Notes: generated from the sequence alone by a model not told the origin. Positions 41,982 through 51,476 are shown, numbered from the stretch's first letter. The stretch is DNA of 64,000 nucleotides from Glycocaulis sp051859565 (GCF_051859565.1 NZ_JBHYFK010000001.1:467336-531335); one strand, 5' to 3'. Numbers and translations are program-made.

Positions 41982-43352
41982 TTATTGTTCTGACGGGATA
42001 AGTGCGGCCGGGGCGCTGAACGGTCCGGCAATGGCAAGATGCAAGGCGATACGGTTGTCGATGCGCTCGCGCCGGGCCGTTATCAGCTGGCCTTCGGCCT
42101 GTATCAGCCGGGTTTGCGCATCAATAAGCTCGAAAATGGTGCCGACACCGCTCGCATACTGACGCTCGACGAGTTCGAGAGCGGCCTGCGCCTCTTCCCT
42201 GGCGGTTTCTAGTGCAGCAACGCGGTCCGCCAGCAGGCTGTCGGCGGTCAGGGCGTTCTCCACCTCGCGCAGGGCGGTAAGGCTGGTATTGACGTAGCTG
42301 GCGGCCTGCGCGCGGGCCAGAGCGGCGGCGCGGTCGCGTTCGGCGCGCAGCGCGCCTGCCCGGAATATCGGCGCAGTGATCGATGCCGTCAGGCTTTCCA
42401 CCAGCGTGGAAGGCGAAAACAGGTCGGAAATCTCCGTCGTCTGGCCGGAATACGAGCCGATCAGCGATAGGGACGGGTAAAGCGCCTTGCGCGCTGCTTC
42501 GGCAGAAAATCCGGCAGCCGCCAGCCGGAACTCGGCAGCGACCACGTCGGGCCTGCGGCTGATCAGCTCCCCGGGTGTCCCCGGCGCAGGCAGCGCGGCG
42601 AGCATTGGCAGCTCCGCTCCCGGCGTGACAGAACCATCCGGGTAGGCTCCCAGAAGCGTCTGCAGGCCGCGGGCCGTCTGGCTTTCTGCGCGCTGGCGGA
42701 TGGAGAGCGTGGCTTGCGAGCTGGCGAGCGCAGATCGCGCCGTGCGCACGTCCGAAGAACGCACCACGCCGCGCACGAAGCGCCGCTCGACGATATCGAG
42801 CTGACGCTGGCGGGTGGCGACGTCGCGTTCGGACAGCTCCCGCTGCAACCGGGCTTCGGTCAGCGCGAACCAGGTGCTGGCCACGCTGGCGGCAATGGAA
42901 AGCTCCGCGCCGGCATAGTCTGCTTCGGCGGCCTCGGCGCTCAGCGCACTGGCGCGGGCGAGGTTCGATATCCGGCCCCACACATCAGCCTGCCAGCTGA
43001 CATCAATTCCTGCCGAGTATACCTCGCCTGCAGGACGGGTGACGGCTGTGGTGCCGAAATCCACCGAAGGCAGGCGCGGCGCCTGGCCGGCGCGTGCCGA
43101 AGCTCTGGCGGCTTCTGTATTGGCGCGCGCCGCTGCGAGATCCGGGTTGTTGGCCAGTGCCGTGCCGATAAGGCCGGGCAGAGCCCCGTCGCCCAGTGCG
43201 GTTACCCAGTCGGGCTCCTGCGGTCCATGCGCTGCGGGCGCACTGACATAGGTGTCCGGCAGGGCGAGATCCGGGGCGGCAGAGAGGTGCGGCGTGCCTG
43301 CGCACGCCACGACGATCAATGAGGAGGAGAGTATGAGGCTATACCGGAGCAC
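41982..43352 (-). CDS. NodT-family outer membrane efflux lipoprotein (TolC-like channel)
   Basis: A 456-residue outer membrane channel of the NodT/OprM type. The lipobox IVVAC near residue 17 gives lipid attachment; two TolC-like repeats follow (NPDLAAARANTEAARA and later RRPDVVAAEFRLAAAG, ISRRPDV being highly typical). The start is uncertain: GTG 43352 after AAGGA is preferred to TTG 43382. It is the first gene of the efflux operon, with 27 bases to the adaptor gene and a divergent promoter region shared with phoR. Confidence 0.92.
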   Translation of the reverse strand: MLRYSLILSSSLIVVACAGTPHLSAAPDLALPDTYVSAPAAHGPQEPDWVTALGDGALPGLIGTALANNPDLAAARANTEAARASARAGQAPRLPSVDFGTTAVTRPAGEVYSAGIDVSWQADVWGRISNLARASALSAEAAEADYAGAELSIAASVASTWFALTEARLQRELSERDVATRQRQLDIVERRFVRGVVRSSDVRTARSALASSQATLSIRQRAESQTARGLQTLLGAYPDGSVTPGAELPMLAALPAPGTPGELISRRPDVVAAEFRLAAAGFSAEAARKALYPSLSLIGSYSGQTTEISDLFSPSTLVESLTASITAPIFRAGALRAERDRAAALARAQAASYVNTSLTALREVENALTADSLLADRVAALETAREEAQAALELVERQYASGVGTIFELIDAQTRLIQAEGQLITARRERIDNRIALHLAIAGPFSAPAALIPSEQ

Positions 43353-43542
43353 CCCGGATTCCTTCTTTTCGTGGTGGTTCAAGATGGGGGCACCCTACTG
43401 GCGACTATGCGAATGTCAACAAAAGTTTATCGAAAAACGCTAAAAATATCTCGAATTACAGAAAATTCATCTTGTGGCCGCTATCCCGACTTTCACGCCG
43501 CGGCCACATTGAGTCGTCAAAAACCCGTGCTAAGACCGGCAG
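43353..43542. promoter_or_regulatory. Divergent promoter region of the efflux operon and phoR
   Basis: This 190-base region is AT-rich between about 43408 and 43472, unlike the flanks, and probably holds promoters in both directions. A perfect 8-bp inverted repeat, GTGGCCGC (43474-43481) with GCGGCCAC (43500-43507), lies between that stretch and phoR and may be an operator. No Pho box was found here. Confidence 0.5.
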
Positions 43543-44970
43543 ATGACCAGCGAGAACCCCACCGTCAGAACGCGCACCACGCCGGACCGCCCGCGCCGCC
43601 GTGACATCGTCATTACGGCGCTGCTTGCACTTGTGGTTCTGCTGGTTTTGCTGGTTGGCGGTGTGCTGGCGCCCGGCGCCTGGCTGGCCGCATCGCTGGC
43701 CTTCTCGGCCCTGGCCTTCATCTACTTTCTGACGGCAGTGACGCGAGCCGCGCCCAAACCATCCGCGCAGATCGCCCGTCCGGTGGTTTCCAGCGAGTTG
43801 GAAACGGCCAGCGCCATGCTGGAGAAAATCGCTGTTCCGGTTCTGCTGATCGGTCCGGGTGGGCGTATCGAGCGGGCGAACCCGGCTGCGCGCGCCTTTC
43901 TTGCCCTGGGCGCTGAAGGCGGGCTGTTATCGACGTCCTTGCGTCAGCCGCGCGTGCTTGAAGCGGTCAGTGCGGCGTTGCGCGGGGAACGCGGCACGGT
44001 TGTCGAGTATGCGAGCCTTGCGCCGATAGAAAGCCATGTGCGCGCCTTCGTGGAGCCGCTGCGCATGCCCGTAGCCGGTCCCATGCCGTGGCGTGCCATG
44101 CTGGTTCTCGCCGATGAAACCTCGTCTAAGCGGGCAGAGCGCATGCGCGCGGACTTCCTCGCCAATGCCAGTCATGAATTGCGCACCCCTCTGGCCTCCC
44201 TGTCCGGCTTTATCGATACGTTGCGCGGGCCTGCCCGTGACGACGAGGAGGCACGGGACCGCTTCCTGACGATCATGCGCGAGCAGACTGACCGCATGCG
44301 CCGCCTGATTGATGACCTGCTTTCGCTCAGCCGCGTTGAAATGAACGAGCATCTGCCGCCCTCGGGCGAGGCAGATCTCGGCGCTATTGTCCGTGATGTC
44401 GTTGACAGTCTCCGGCCCATGGCTGATGCGCGTTCCATCAGGTTGGAGCTCTCACTGCCCGAAGCGCCAGCAAAAGTGACCGGCGACCGCGACCAGGTTT
44501 ACGAGGTCGTAGAAAATCTGGTTGAGAACGCGATCAAATACTCGCCAGAGGGCGCCGTCGTTACCATCGAGGCCCTGGACAACTGCGCGCGTGATGTTGC
44601 CGAACACACGCCCGAAAGACTGGCCCCGCAGAGCGCCCGCCTGCTGCTGGCTGGTCCGCCCTTTGATCCGCGCCAGCGCTATGGCGTCTTGCGTGTTCGC
44701 GATAACGGCGCTGGCATTGACCGGCGTTACCTGCCCCGCCTGTCCGAGCGTTTTTACAGGGTCGACGGGCAGAAGAGCGGCCCGACGGCCGGAACCGGGC
44801 TGGGTCTGGCCATCGTCAAGCATATCATTACCCGTCACCGGGGCGGCTTCAGTGTCGAAAGCGCGACAGGCGTCGGCTCGGCCTTCTCGGTGTTCCTGCC
44901 CAAGCCAGCCGAGGCCAGCGCGCCTCGGCCTGTCCCGGCAGCCTCGGTGCTGGGGGCGGAGACGGAGTAA
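43543..44970 (+). CDS. phoR: Phosphate regulon sensor kinase PhoR
   Basis: A 475-residue histidine kinase. Two closely spaced membrane helices (about 21-45 and 47-66) form a hairpin with almost no periplasmic loop, as expected for PhoR, which senses through the Pst/PhoU complex rather than an external ligand. A PAS-like domain (about 85-190), the H-box ANASHELRTPLASL with His211, the N-box ENAIKYSPEG, and DNGAGI and GTGLGLAIVKHI follow. It is directly upstream of pstCAB-phoU-phoB. Confidence 0.94.
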   Translation: MTSENPTVRTRTTPDRPRRRDIVITALLALVVLLVLLVGGVLAPGAWLAASLAFSALAFIYFLTAVTRAAPKPSAQIARPVVSSELETASAMLEKIAVPVLLIGPGGRIERANPAARAFLALGAEGGLLSTSLRQPRVLEAVSAALRGERGTVVEYASLAPIESHVRAFVEPLRMPVAGPMPWRAMLVLADETSSKRAERMRADFLANASHELRTPLASLSGFIDTLRGPARDDEEARDRFLTIMREQTDRMRRLIDDLLSLSRVEMNEHLPPSGEADLGAIVRDVVDSLRPMADARSIRLELSLPEAPAKVTGDRDQVYEVVENLVENAIKYSPEGAVVTIEALDNCARDVAEHTPERLAPQSARLLLAGPPFDPRQRYGVLRVRDNGAGIDRRYLPRLSERFYRVDGQKSGPTAGTGLGLAIVKHIITRHRGGFSVESATGVGSAFSVFLPKPAEASAPRPVPAASVLGAETE

Positions 44971-45001
44971 TCCCCCGGACGGACCCCGCCTTGTCGCAAA
45001 A

Positions 45002-45019
45002 CTGTAACGTGACCGTCAT
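45002..45019 (+). promoter_or_regulatory. Pho box before pstC
   Basis: CTGTAAC-GTGA-CCGTCAT is two direct 7-bp repeats separated by 4 bp, matching the PhoB-binding Pho box layout (CTGTCAT-like repeats). It lies 82 bases before the pstC ATG and inside the phoR-pstC gap, so phosphorylated PhoB should activate pstCAB-phoU-phoB from here. Confidence 0.8.
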
Positions 45020-45100
45020 ATTTGGGTGATCGATCGGCGCCAGTTTGCGCCGCTAACCGGCGAGCGGGTCAAGCAAACCATTCGCCGGACGAGGTTACAG

Positions 45101-46804
45101 ATGCAATTGTCCCTTATCACGGCACTCGCGCTGCTTGTGCTCACGGCTGTCGGTTTCCTTGCCGGCCGCAGCCGTGCGCTCGCGCTTGCCGATAAGGACA
45201 GCGGGCGGCTTCACTCGCTGCCCGGCTATCACGGCTATTATGTTGCCATCTGGGCCGGGCTTCCCGGCTTTGCGTTTCTGGCCTTGTACGCCCTCGCTGG
45301 CACAATGATCGTGAACACGATCGTGCTGGGTCAGATGGAGCGTGCCGCAAAGCCGCTGCAGGTCCGGTATGAACAGGCGCTCACTGCCGATGAGGTCTGG
45401 CCGGTGGCGGATCGCGAGATCGCCCGGCTCGAGGGCGAGATCGCGGCGCTTCGCGGCGAAGCCGAACAGGTCATTGCAGCCGAAGGCGTACAGTCGGATG
45501 CGGTAACGGCCTTGCGCGGGCGTCAGGATGAGCTGCAGTTCGCCCAGGACGATGCCCGCTTCACGCGCGATGCCCGCGCGGACGTGATCGCCAGTGAAAT
45601 TCTGCAGGCTGTGCCAGAAGCTGGCGACCATGCGCTGGCCCGTGCCGGGTTTGAGTTTGGCCGGCTGCCGGTTCAGGAGCGCGAGGTGTTTCTGGCCGAT
45701 GCCCGTGCGCTGGCCTTCGGCGATGGCCTCTCCAGCCGTGACACAGCCGAGCTGCGCGCCACCGCCGATGCGCTGGGCCCGGTTCATTCCGCTATTGCAT
45801 GGGGTGCAAGCCTTGGCGCGCTGGGGCTCGCTCTGGCCGGGCTGGCGCTGGCCCGCACGCATCTGGCACCGCGTTTTCGCGCGCGTAACCGCGTCGAGTG
45901 GGTTATCTCGGCTGCGCTGGCGCTGGCCTCCCTGATTGCGATCCTGACGACGCTGGGCATTGTCTTTTCGCTCCTGTTTGAAAGCCTGCGCTTCTTTGCG
46001 GCCATCGACTGGCGGGTGTTCGACTTCCTGTTCGGTACCCAATGGAGTCCGCAGACGGCGATCCGGCCCGGCCAGATCGGCCAGTCCGGCTCGTTCGGCG
46101 CGGTGCCGCTATTTGCCGGTACGGCCCTTATCACGCTGATTGCGATGATGGTGGCGGCGCCGGTAGGGCTTTTTGCCGCCATCTATCTGTCGGAATACGC
46201 TGACAGCCGGGTGCGGGCCTGGGCAAAGCCGGCGCTTGAAATTCTCGCAGGCGTGCCGACGGTCGTTTACGGCTTCTTCGCCCTGCTGACGGTTGGCCCG
46301 CTCTTGCGCGATTTTGCGCTCTTCCTGGGCTATGAAGACGCCGTAACCCAGAGCGCGCTATCGGCCGGTCTCGTGATGGGCGTGATGATTATCCCGTTCG
46401 TGTCCTCGCTGTCGGACGATGTCATCAATGCGGTGCCGCAATCGCTGCGTGATGGCGCCTATGCGATGGGGGCGACCAAGTCGGAGACCATCCGCCACGT
46501 CGTCTTCCCCGCAGCTTTGCCCGGCATTGTCGGCGCGTTGCTGCTGGCGGTGTCACGCGCGGTGGGCGAGACCATGATCGTCGTGATGGCGGCCGGTCAG
46601 GCGGCCAATCTCACGGCCAATCCGCTGGAGTCCGTGACCACAATCACCGTTCAGATTGTCACGCTGCTGACCGGCGACCAGGAGTTCAACAGCCCCAAGA
46701 CGCTCTCCGCCTTCGCGCTGGGTCTGGTCCTGTTCGTGCTCACCTTGATCCTCAACATCATCGCGCTGCGCGTGGTGCAGAGCTATCGGGAAAAATATGA
46801 CTGA
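45101..46804 (+). CDS. pstC: Phosphate ABC transporter permease PstC, long form
   Basis: Inner-membrane permease for phosphate uptake. The C-terminal 300 residues are a standard PstC domain (ITLIAMMVAAPVGLFAAIYLS and the EAA loop ending VPQSLRDGAYAMGATKSETIRHVVFP). The N-terminal 260 residues add two or three extra helices and a periplasmic or cytoplasmic helical segment rich in Glu/Arg/Ala (VADREIARLEGEIAALRGEA), as in the PstC_N-type extension of alphaproteobacteria. ATG 45101 after GAGG is chosen over the frame start at 45026. It overlaps pstA by 8 bases. No pstS is adjacent. Confidence 0.95.
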   Translation: MQLSLITALALLVLTAVGFLAGRSRALALADKDSGRLHSLPGYHGYYVAIWAGLPGFAFLALYALAGTMIVNTIVLGQMERAAKPLQVRYEQALTADEVWPVADREIARLEGEIAALRGEAEQVIAAEGVQSDAVTALRGRQDELQFAQDDARFTRDARADVIASEILQAVPEAGDHALARAGFEFGRLPVQEREVFLADARALAFGDGLSSRDTAELRATADALGPVHSAIAWGASLGALGLALAGLALARTHLAPRFRARNRVEWVISAALALASLIAILTTLGIVFSLLFESLRFFAAIDWRVFDFLFGTQWSPQTAIRPGQIGQSGSFGAVPLFAGTALITLIAMMVAAPVGLFAAIYLSEYADSRVRAWAKPALEILAGVPTVVYGFFALLTVGPLLRDFALFLGYEDAVTQSALSAGLVMGVMIIPFVSSLSDDVINAVPQSLRDGAYAMGATKSETIRHVVFPAALPGIVGALLLAVSRAVGETMIVVMAAGQAANLTANPLESVTTITVQIVTLLTGDQEFNSPKTLSAFALGLVLFVLTLILNIIALRVVQSYREKYD

Positions 46805-48536
46805 CGCGCCCCGCCAAGCGATAGCGGATGCGGTCCGCCAGCGCCTCGCGCGCCGCCACCGTGCGGAGGGCCGTTTCCGGGCCTTCGGTATTGGTGCCAT
46901 TGCGCTTGCCATCATTTTTCTGGGCGTGCTGCTGGGCACGATCATGCTGCAGGCAGGCGGTGCTTTCACCAATTATGTCATCACCTTGCCGGTCACGTTG
47001 GAGCGTGAGGTTGCCGATCCGCGCGGTGACATGACCGAGGCATCCCTGCGGCGGGGTAGCTATAACCAGCTTCTCCAGCGCAGCTTGCAGTCTGAATTTC
47101 CTGCTGCCTCGTCGCGCGCGGATCTGCGTGAGCTGTTCGGGCTCTATAGCGGCTTGAATGCAGCCTCGGTCATGCGCCGCGTGATTGCCGATCCTTCGCT
47201 GGTCGGCACGACAATCCGCGTCACCATGCCGGCCAATCACGAGATAGACCTCTATCTGAAGGGCATTACCGTCGACGAGCACATCTCGACGGGCAGTGGC
47301 TCGATCCGGGCTGATGCCGTGTCGGGCGACGTCACCCTGTCATCGGATACACCCGCCTTCGCCAATGCCATTGCGCGCATCCGCCAGCAGGCCGCCTCTG
47401 AGCGCGACGCGCTTCTGGACCGTGCTGTCCGCCTGGAAGCCGGCGCAGCAGGCGCCGAGAGCCGTGATGCCCGTGAAGCCGGGCTGGCGGCGGCGCGCCG
47501 GGCGCGCGATGAAGCGGAACGCTTTGAAGCGGTAATTGATCCTGAAACGCGTATCACGCTCGGTCCGCGTACGGCGAGCCTGCTGATCCGCCTCAATGGC
47601 GGTGTGGTCGCCGTCTCCGCGCTGACACCCGATGGCCGCGAAGCCGAGGGCCGGGTCTTGCTGCCTCTGGATACCGCCAGCGCGTCCGCAGACTGGAGCG
47701 AGTGGGTGATTGAAACCCCGGCGGCTGGCCGGCGCATCACCGACCAGCAGGCCGTCTATGCCCGCGCGCTTGAAGAGCGCGGCATGGTAGAGCGCCGCTT
47801 CAACACCAATCTGTTTCTCAACGCCGACAGCCGCGAGCCCGAGCTCGCCGGCGTGATGGGCGCGTTCATCGGCTCAATCCTGACCATGCTGGTCACCATG
47901 CTGCTGGCCGTGCCGATTGGTGTCGGTACAGCGATTTATCTGGAAGAATTCGCGCCGAAGAACCGCCTGACCGGCTTTATCGAGGTCAATATCAACAATC
48001 TGGCCGCGGTGCCGTCGATCGTGTTCGGCCTTCTGGGGTTGGCCGTGTTCATCAACACGTTCGGCATGCCGCGCTCCGCGCCTCTGGTTGGCGGCTTCGT
48101 GCTGGCGCTGATGACCTTGCCGACAGTGATCATTTCTTCGCGCGCGGCGCTGCGTGCGGTTCCGCCCTCCATCCGCGAGGCGGCGCTGGGCATCGGTGCC
48201 TCGCGCACCCAGGCGGTGTTCCAGCACGTCCTGCCGCTGGCCATGCCCGGCATACTGACCGGCTCGATCATCGGTCTGGCTCAGGCGCTGGGCGAGACGG
48301 CGCCGCTATTGATGATCGGCATGGTGGCCTTTGTCGCAGATGCGCCGTCGCTGGGCCTGTCAGGCCTGACCCAGCCTTCTACCGTGATGCCGGTGCAGGT
48401 CTTCCTGTGGTCGGGCGCGTCCGAACGCGCCTTCGAGATGCGGACGGCGGCTGCCATTCTGGTGCTGCTGACGCTGATGATAATTTTCAACGCGGCTGCA
48501 ATCATCCTGCGCCGCCGTTTCGAACGGAGATGGTGA
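46797..48536 (+). CDS. pstA: Phosphate ABC transporter permease PstA, long form with DUF3333
   Basis: A 579-residue permease. Residues about 30-390 form an extended DUF3333-type region with one membrane helix (FGIGAIALAIIFLGVLLGTI) followed by a large periplasmic domain; residues about 360-579 are the permease core with PIGVGTAIYLEEFAP and the EAA loop PPSIREAALGIGASRTQAVF. It pairs with PstC to form the membrane channel of PstCAB. The long N-terminus is a known alphaproteobacterial trait. It is followed by pstB after one base. Confidence 0.95.
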   Translation: MTDAPRQAIADAVRQRLARRHRAEGRFRAFGIGAIALAIIFLGVLLGTIMLQAGGAFTNYVITLPVTLEREVADPRGDMTEASLRRGSYNQLLQRSLQSEFPAASSRADLRELFGLYSGLNAASVMRRVIADPSLVGTTIRVTMPANHEIDLYLKGITVDEHISTGSGSIRADAVSGDVTLSSDTPAFANAIARIRQQAASERDALLDRAVRLEAGAAGAESRDAREAGLAAARRARDEAERFEAVIDPETRITLGPRTASLLIRLNGGVVAVSALTPDGREAEGRVLLPLDTASASADWSEWVIETPAAGRRITDQQAVYARALEERGMVERRFNTNLFLNADSREPELAGVMGAFIGSILTMLVTMLLAVPIGVGTAIYLEEFAPKNRLTGFIEVNINNLAAVPSIVFGLLGLAVFINTFGMPRSAPLVGGFVLALMTLPTVIISSRAALRAVPPSIREAALGIGASRTQAVFQHVLPLAMPGILTGSIIGLAQALGETAPLLMIGMVAFVADAPSLGLSGLTQPSTVMPVQVFLWSGASERAFEMRTAAAILVLLTLMIIFNAAAIILRRRFERRW

Positions 48537-48537
48537 G

Positions 48538-49359
48538 ATGGCAGATTCTACTGCCCCCACGCAGGCCGGCAAGACGGTCTATCACGCCGCCGAGAGCAGC
48601 CATCCTGTGAAGGTTGCAGCTTCCGGCGTAGAGGTGTTCTACGCCGACAAGCAGGCGCTGCACGGCATAAACTTGGACATCCAGGACCGCTCGGTCACGG
48701 CGTTTATCGGCCCGTCTGGCTGTGGCAAGTCCACCTTCCTGCGCTGCATCAACCGGATGAATGACACGATCGATACCGCGCGTGTCTTCGGCTCCATCCG
48801 TATCGATGGCGAGGAAATCAATGACCGCGCCGTCGACCCGGTCCTGTTGCGCGCGCGCGTCGGCATGGTGTTCCAGAAGCCCAACCCGTTTCCCAAGAGC
48901 ATCTTTGACAATGTGGCCTATGGCCCGCGCATTCATGGCCTCGCCTCCGGCAAGGATGAGCTGGAAGCCATAGTGGAGACCTCGCTGAAAAAGGCGGGCC
49001 TGTGGGACGAGGTGGCTGACCGCCTCGACCAGCCGGGCAATTCGCTGTCCGGCGGCCAGCAGCAGCGTCTCGTCATCGCGCGCGCCATTGCCGTGAACCC
49101 GGAAGTCATCCTGATGGACGAGCCCTGCTCGGCGCTGGATCCTATCGCGACCGCGCGCATTGAAGAGCTGATCGACGAGCTGCGCGAGAATTACTGCCTC
49201 ATCATCGTGACCCACTCCATGGCCCAGGCCGCGCGGGTGTCACAGATGACCGCCTTCTTCCATCTGGGGCACCTCGTGGAGTACGGCCCGACAGAAGAGA
49301 TCTTTACCAACCCGCGTGACCGCCGCACGCAGGACTACATTACCGGCCGCTTCGGATAA
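48538..49359 (+). CDS. pstB: Phosphate ABC transporter ATPase PstB
   Basis: The 273-residue ATP-binding subunit. Walker A GPSGCGKST, Q-loop VGMVFQKPNPFPKSI, ABC signature LSGGQQQR, Walker B VILMDEPCSALDP and the H-loop VTHSM are all intact, and the FQKPNPFP stretch is specific to PstB. It powers phosphate import and forms part of the signalling complex that keeps PhoR inactive in high phosphate. Confidence 0.97.
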   Translation: MADSTAPTQAGKTVYHAAESSHPVKVAASGVEVFYADKQALHGINLDIQDRSVTAFIGPSGCGKSTFLRCINRMNDTIDTARVFGSIRIDGEEINDRAVDPVLLRARVGMVFQKPNPFPKSIFDNVAYGPRIHGLASGKDELEAIVETSLKKAGLWDEVADRLDQPGNSLSGGQQQRLVIARAIAVNPEVILMDEPCSALDPIATARIEELIDELRENYCLIIVTHSMAQAARVSQMTAFFHLGHLVEYGPTEEIFTNPRDRRTQDYITGRFG

Positions 49360-49412
49360 GCGGCTGGCCGCCTGACCAGGGAGCGCTTTTGCTCCGCAAA
49401 AAGGTAACCGCC

Positions 49413-50129
49413 ATGAATAGCCCGGCACAGCAGGGTCATCACATCGTCAAGGCTTTCTCCGAGGAGCTGGAACAGCTTTCGGCCTCTGTTGCCACCATGG
49501 GTGGCCTCGCCGAGAGCATGATCTCCGATGCGATTGACGCCATCATCACCCGCGACAGCGATCTCGCGCTGGAAGTCGTTGAACGCGACAAGCGCATTGA
49601 CGCCCTTCAGCACGATGTAGACCGCCAGATCATCCGGCTGCTGGCGCTGCGCCAGCCGCTGGCCTGGGATTTGCGCGTCTGTATCGCGGCGCTGAAAATC
49701 TCGGCGGATCTGGAGCGGGTCGGCGACCTGGCCAAGAACATCGCCCGGCGCACGCGCGCGCTCAACGAGGCAGAACCGCTGGCGCTCACGAAGTCCGTCG
49801 AGCGCATGGGCCGTCTGGTCCAGCGTCACCTTCATGAAGTGCTGGACGCCTATGTCAGTGGCGAGATTGCCGGCGCTGTCGGGGTCTGGGAGCGCGACGA
49901 TGATGTGGACGAGCACTATAATGCGCTCTTCCGCGAGCTTCTGACCTGCATGGCTGGCGACCCCCAGCTTATCGGGCCGGGTACGCATCTTCTGTTCATT
50001 GCCAAGAATCTCGAGCGGGTGGGCGACCACGCCACCAACATCGCCGAGCTGGTTCACTATGCCGTCACGGGCAGCGAGCTTACGGCCGAACGGCCCAAGG
50101 GCACGCCGCTTGAAAGCGGCGCTAGCTAG
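49413..50129 (+). CDS. phoU: Phosphate-transport signalling regulator PhoU
   Basis: A 238-residue all-helical PhoU with the two repeated three-helix units; the metal-binding E/DxxxD motifs are seen in SADLERVGDLAKNIARR and AKNLERVGDHATNIAE. PhoU links PstB to PhoR and restrains both uptake and signalling. ATG 49413 is chosen; an in-frame start at 49389 adds eight residues. It sits between pstB and phoB. Confidence 0.96.
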   Translation: MNSPAQQGHHIVKAFSEELEQLSASVATMGGLAESMISDAIDAIITRDSDLALEVVERDKRIDALQHDVDRQIIRLLALRQPLAWDLRVCIAALKISADLERVGDLAKNIARRTRALNEAEPLALTKSVERMGRLVQRHLHEVLDAYVSGEIAGAVGVWERDDDVDEHYNALFRELLTCMAGDPQLIGPGTHLLFIAKNLERVGDHATNIAELVHYAVTGSELTAERPKGTPLESGAS

Positions 50130-50140
50130 GGAACACTGCC

Positions 50141-50827
50141 ATGCAACCGCATGTTCTGGTCGTTGAGGATGAAGATGCGCTGGCCGAGCTGCTCCAGTAC
50201 AATCTGAAAAAGGAAGGCTTCCGCGTGACGGTTGCGGCCGATGGCGAGGAGGCAATGATCCTGGTGGAGGAGCGCCAGCCCGACATCATCCTGCTGGACT
50301 GGATGCTGCCGCGCGTGTCGGGCATCGAGGTATGCCGCCGCCTGCGCGGACGTCAGGAAACCCGCAATATCCCGATCATCATGCTGACGGCGCGCGGCGA
50401 GGAAGCAGACCGTATCCGCGGGCTCGATACCGGCGCCGACGACTACATCATCAAGCCGTTCCTGATGAACGAGCTATTTGCCCGTGTCCGCGCCATATTG
50501 CGCCGTATCCGTCCGGGCCTTGCCGACGACAAGGTGGTGGTTGGCGAGATCACGATCGACCGGGTGGCCCACCGCGTCTCCCGCGCCGGGCGTGACATCC
50601 ATCTGGGTCCGACCGAGTTCCGCCTGCTGGATTATTTCATGCAGCATCCGGGGCGCGTATTCTCGCGCGAGCAATTGCTCGATGCGGTGTGGGGCTCGGA
50701 TGTCTATGTCGAGGCGCGTACCGTCGATGTGCATGTGGGCCGGTTGCGCAAGGCGCTCAATGACGGCCATGAGGTCGACCCTATCCGCACGGTGCGCTCA
50801 GCGGGTTACGCGCTGAACGCGGAATAG
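50141..50827 (+). CDS. phoB: Phosphate regulon response regulator PhoB
   Basis: A 228-residue OmpR/PhoB regulator: receiver with Asp53 (LLDWMLP) and the conserved lysine in YIIKPF, and a winged-helix domain ending RTVRSAGYAL. The DWMLP segment and the pst context identify PhoB rather than another OmpR-type protein. When phosphorylated by PhoR it should bind the Pho box before pstC. It is the last gene of the operon and is followed by a strong terminator. Confidence 0.96.
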   Translation: MQPHVLVVEDEDALAELLQYNLKKEGFRVTVAADGEEAMILVEERQPDIILLDWMLPRVSGIEVCRRLRGRQETRNIPIIMLTARGEEADRIRGLDTGADDYIIKPFLMNELFARVRAILRRIRPGLADDKVVVGEITIDRVAHRVSRAGRDIHLGPTEFRLLDYFMQHPGRVFSREQLLDAVWGSDVYVEARTVDVHVGRLRKALNDGHEVDPIRTVRSAGYALNAE

Positions 50828-50829
50828 AA

Positions 50830-50862
50830 AAAAGCCCCGGTGACATCACCGGGGCTTTTCTT
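50830..50862. terminator. Bidirectional terminator between phoB and gcrA
   Basis: A perfect 14-bp stem (50830-50843 with 50846-50859) with a two-base gap at its centre starts with AAAA and ends with TTTT, so it can terminate phoB from the left and gcrA from the right. Confidence 0.93.
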
Positions 50863-50882
50863 TCGAGCGCGTGCTTGCGTTC

Positions 50883-51440
50883 CTAGAAATTGGCTCTGCG
50901 GCCCGACGCCAGGCTGTCCAGCACCGCGCGCGCATCCTCGGACGGCTTGCGCTTGCGCTTGGCCTGGGGCTGGTAGGCCATCTGGGAGTGGGCTTCGCAA
51001 TAGGCCTGACCGGGCGTGGTCTTGTGGCCGCAGAAGCGGAAAGATGCATCGGCCGGGTCGCCGACAGGCCATTTGCACATGCCTTCGCGCAAGGTGAGCA
51101 CGGTGGCGTAGTCGCCAGACGGCAGCACGTGCGGTTCCACAGGGACGGGGGCGGGTGCCGGAGCGCGGACAATGGCCGGCTCGCTGCCATTGGCGGTTTT
51201 GGGCTTCGCGCCAGCCGTCGACGGGGTTGCTGCCGTGCGCGGCCTCGGAGCCAGCTTGGGCGTTGCAACGCGCCGCGTGGGACGTGACGGTGCGGCCCGG
51301 CCCGAAAGGCCAAGCCGGTGGACCTTGCCGATAACGGCATTGCGGGTTACCCCGCCGAGCTGTTTGGCGATCTGGCTCGCGCTCAGACCGTCAGCCCACA
51401 GTTTCTTCAGGGTTTCCACCCGTTCATCAGTCCATGCCAT
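50883..51440 (-). CDS. gcrA: GcrA cell-cycle regulator
   Basis: A 185-residue GcrA. The N-terminal helix-turn-helix MAWTDERVETLKKLW and SASQIAKQLGGVTRNAVIGKVHRLGL is characteristic; a Pro/Ala-rich linker follows, then the conserved C-terminal CKWPVGDP and FRFCGHKTTPG-YCEAHSQMAY region that contacts sigma-70. In Caulobacter GcrA activates promoters with methylated GANTC sites and works with CtrA and CcrM in cell-cycle control. GAGGAG precedes the ATG. It is divergent from an ABC-2 permease. Confidence 0.97.
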   Translation of the reverse strand: MAWTDERVETLKKLWADGLSASQIAKQLGGVTRNAVIGKVHRLGLSGRAAPSRPTRRVATPKLAPRPRTAATPSTAGAKPKTANGSEPAIVRAPAPAPVPVEPHVLPSGDYATVLTLREGMCKWPVGDPADASFRFCGHKTTPGQAYCEAHSQMAYQPQAKRKRKPSEDARAVLDSLASGRRANF

Positions 51441-51476
51441 GGCGGTGCGCTCCTCGCCTTATACGCTTCGATATTG

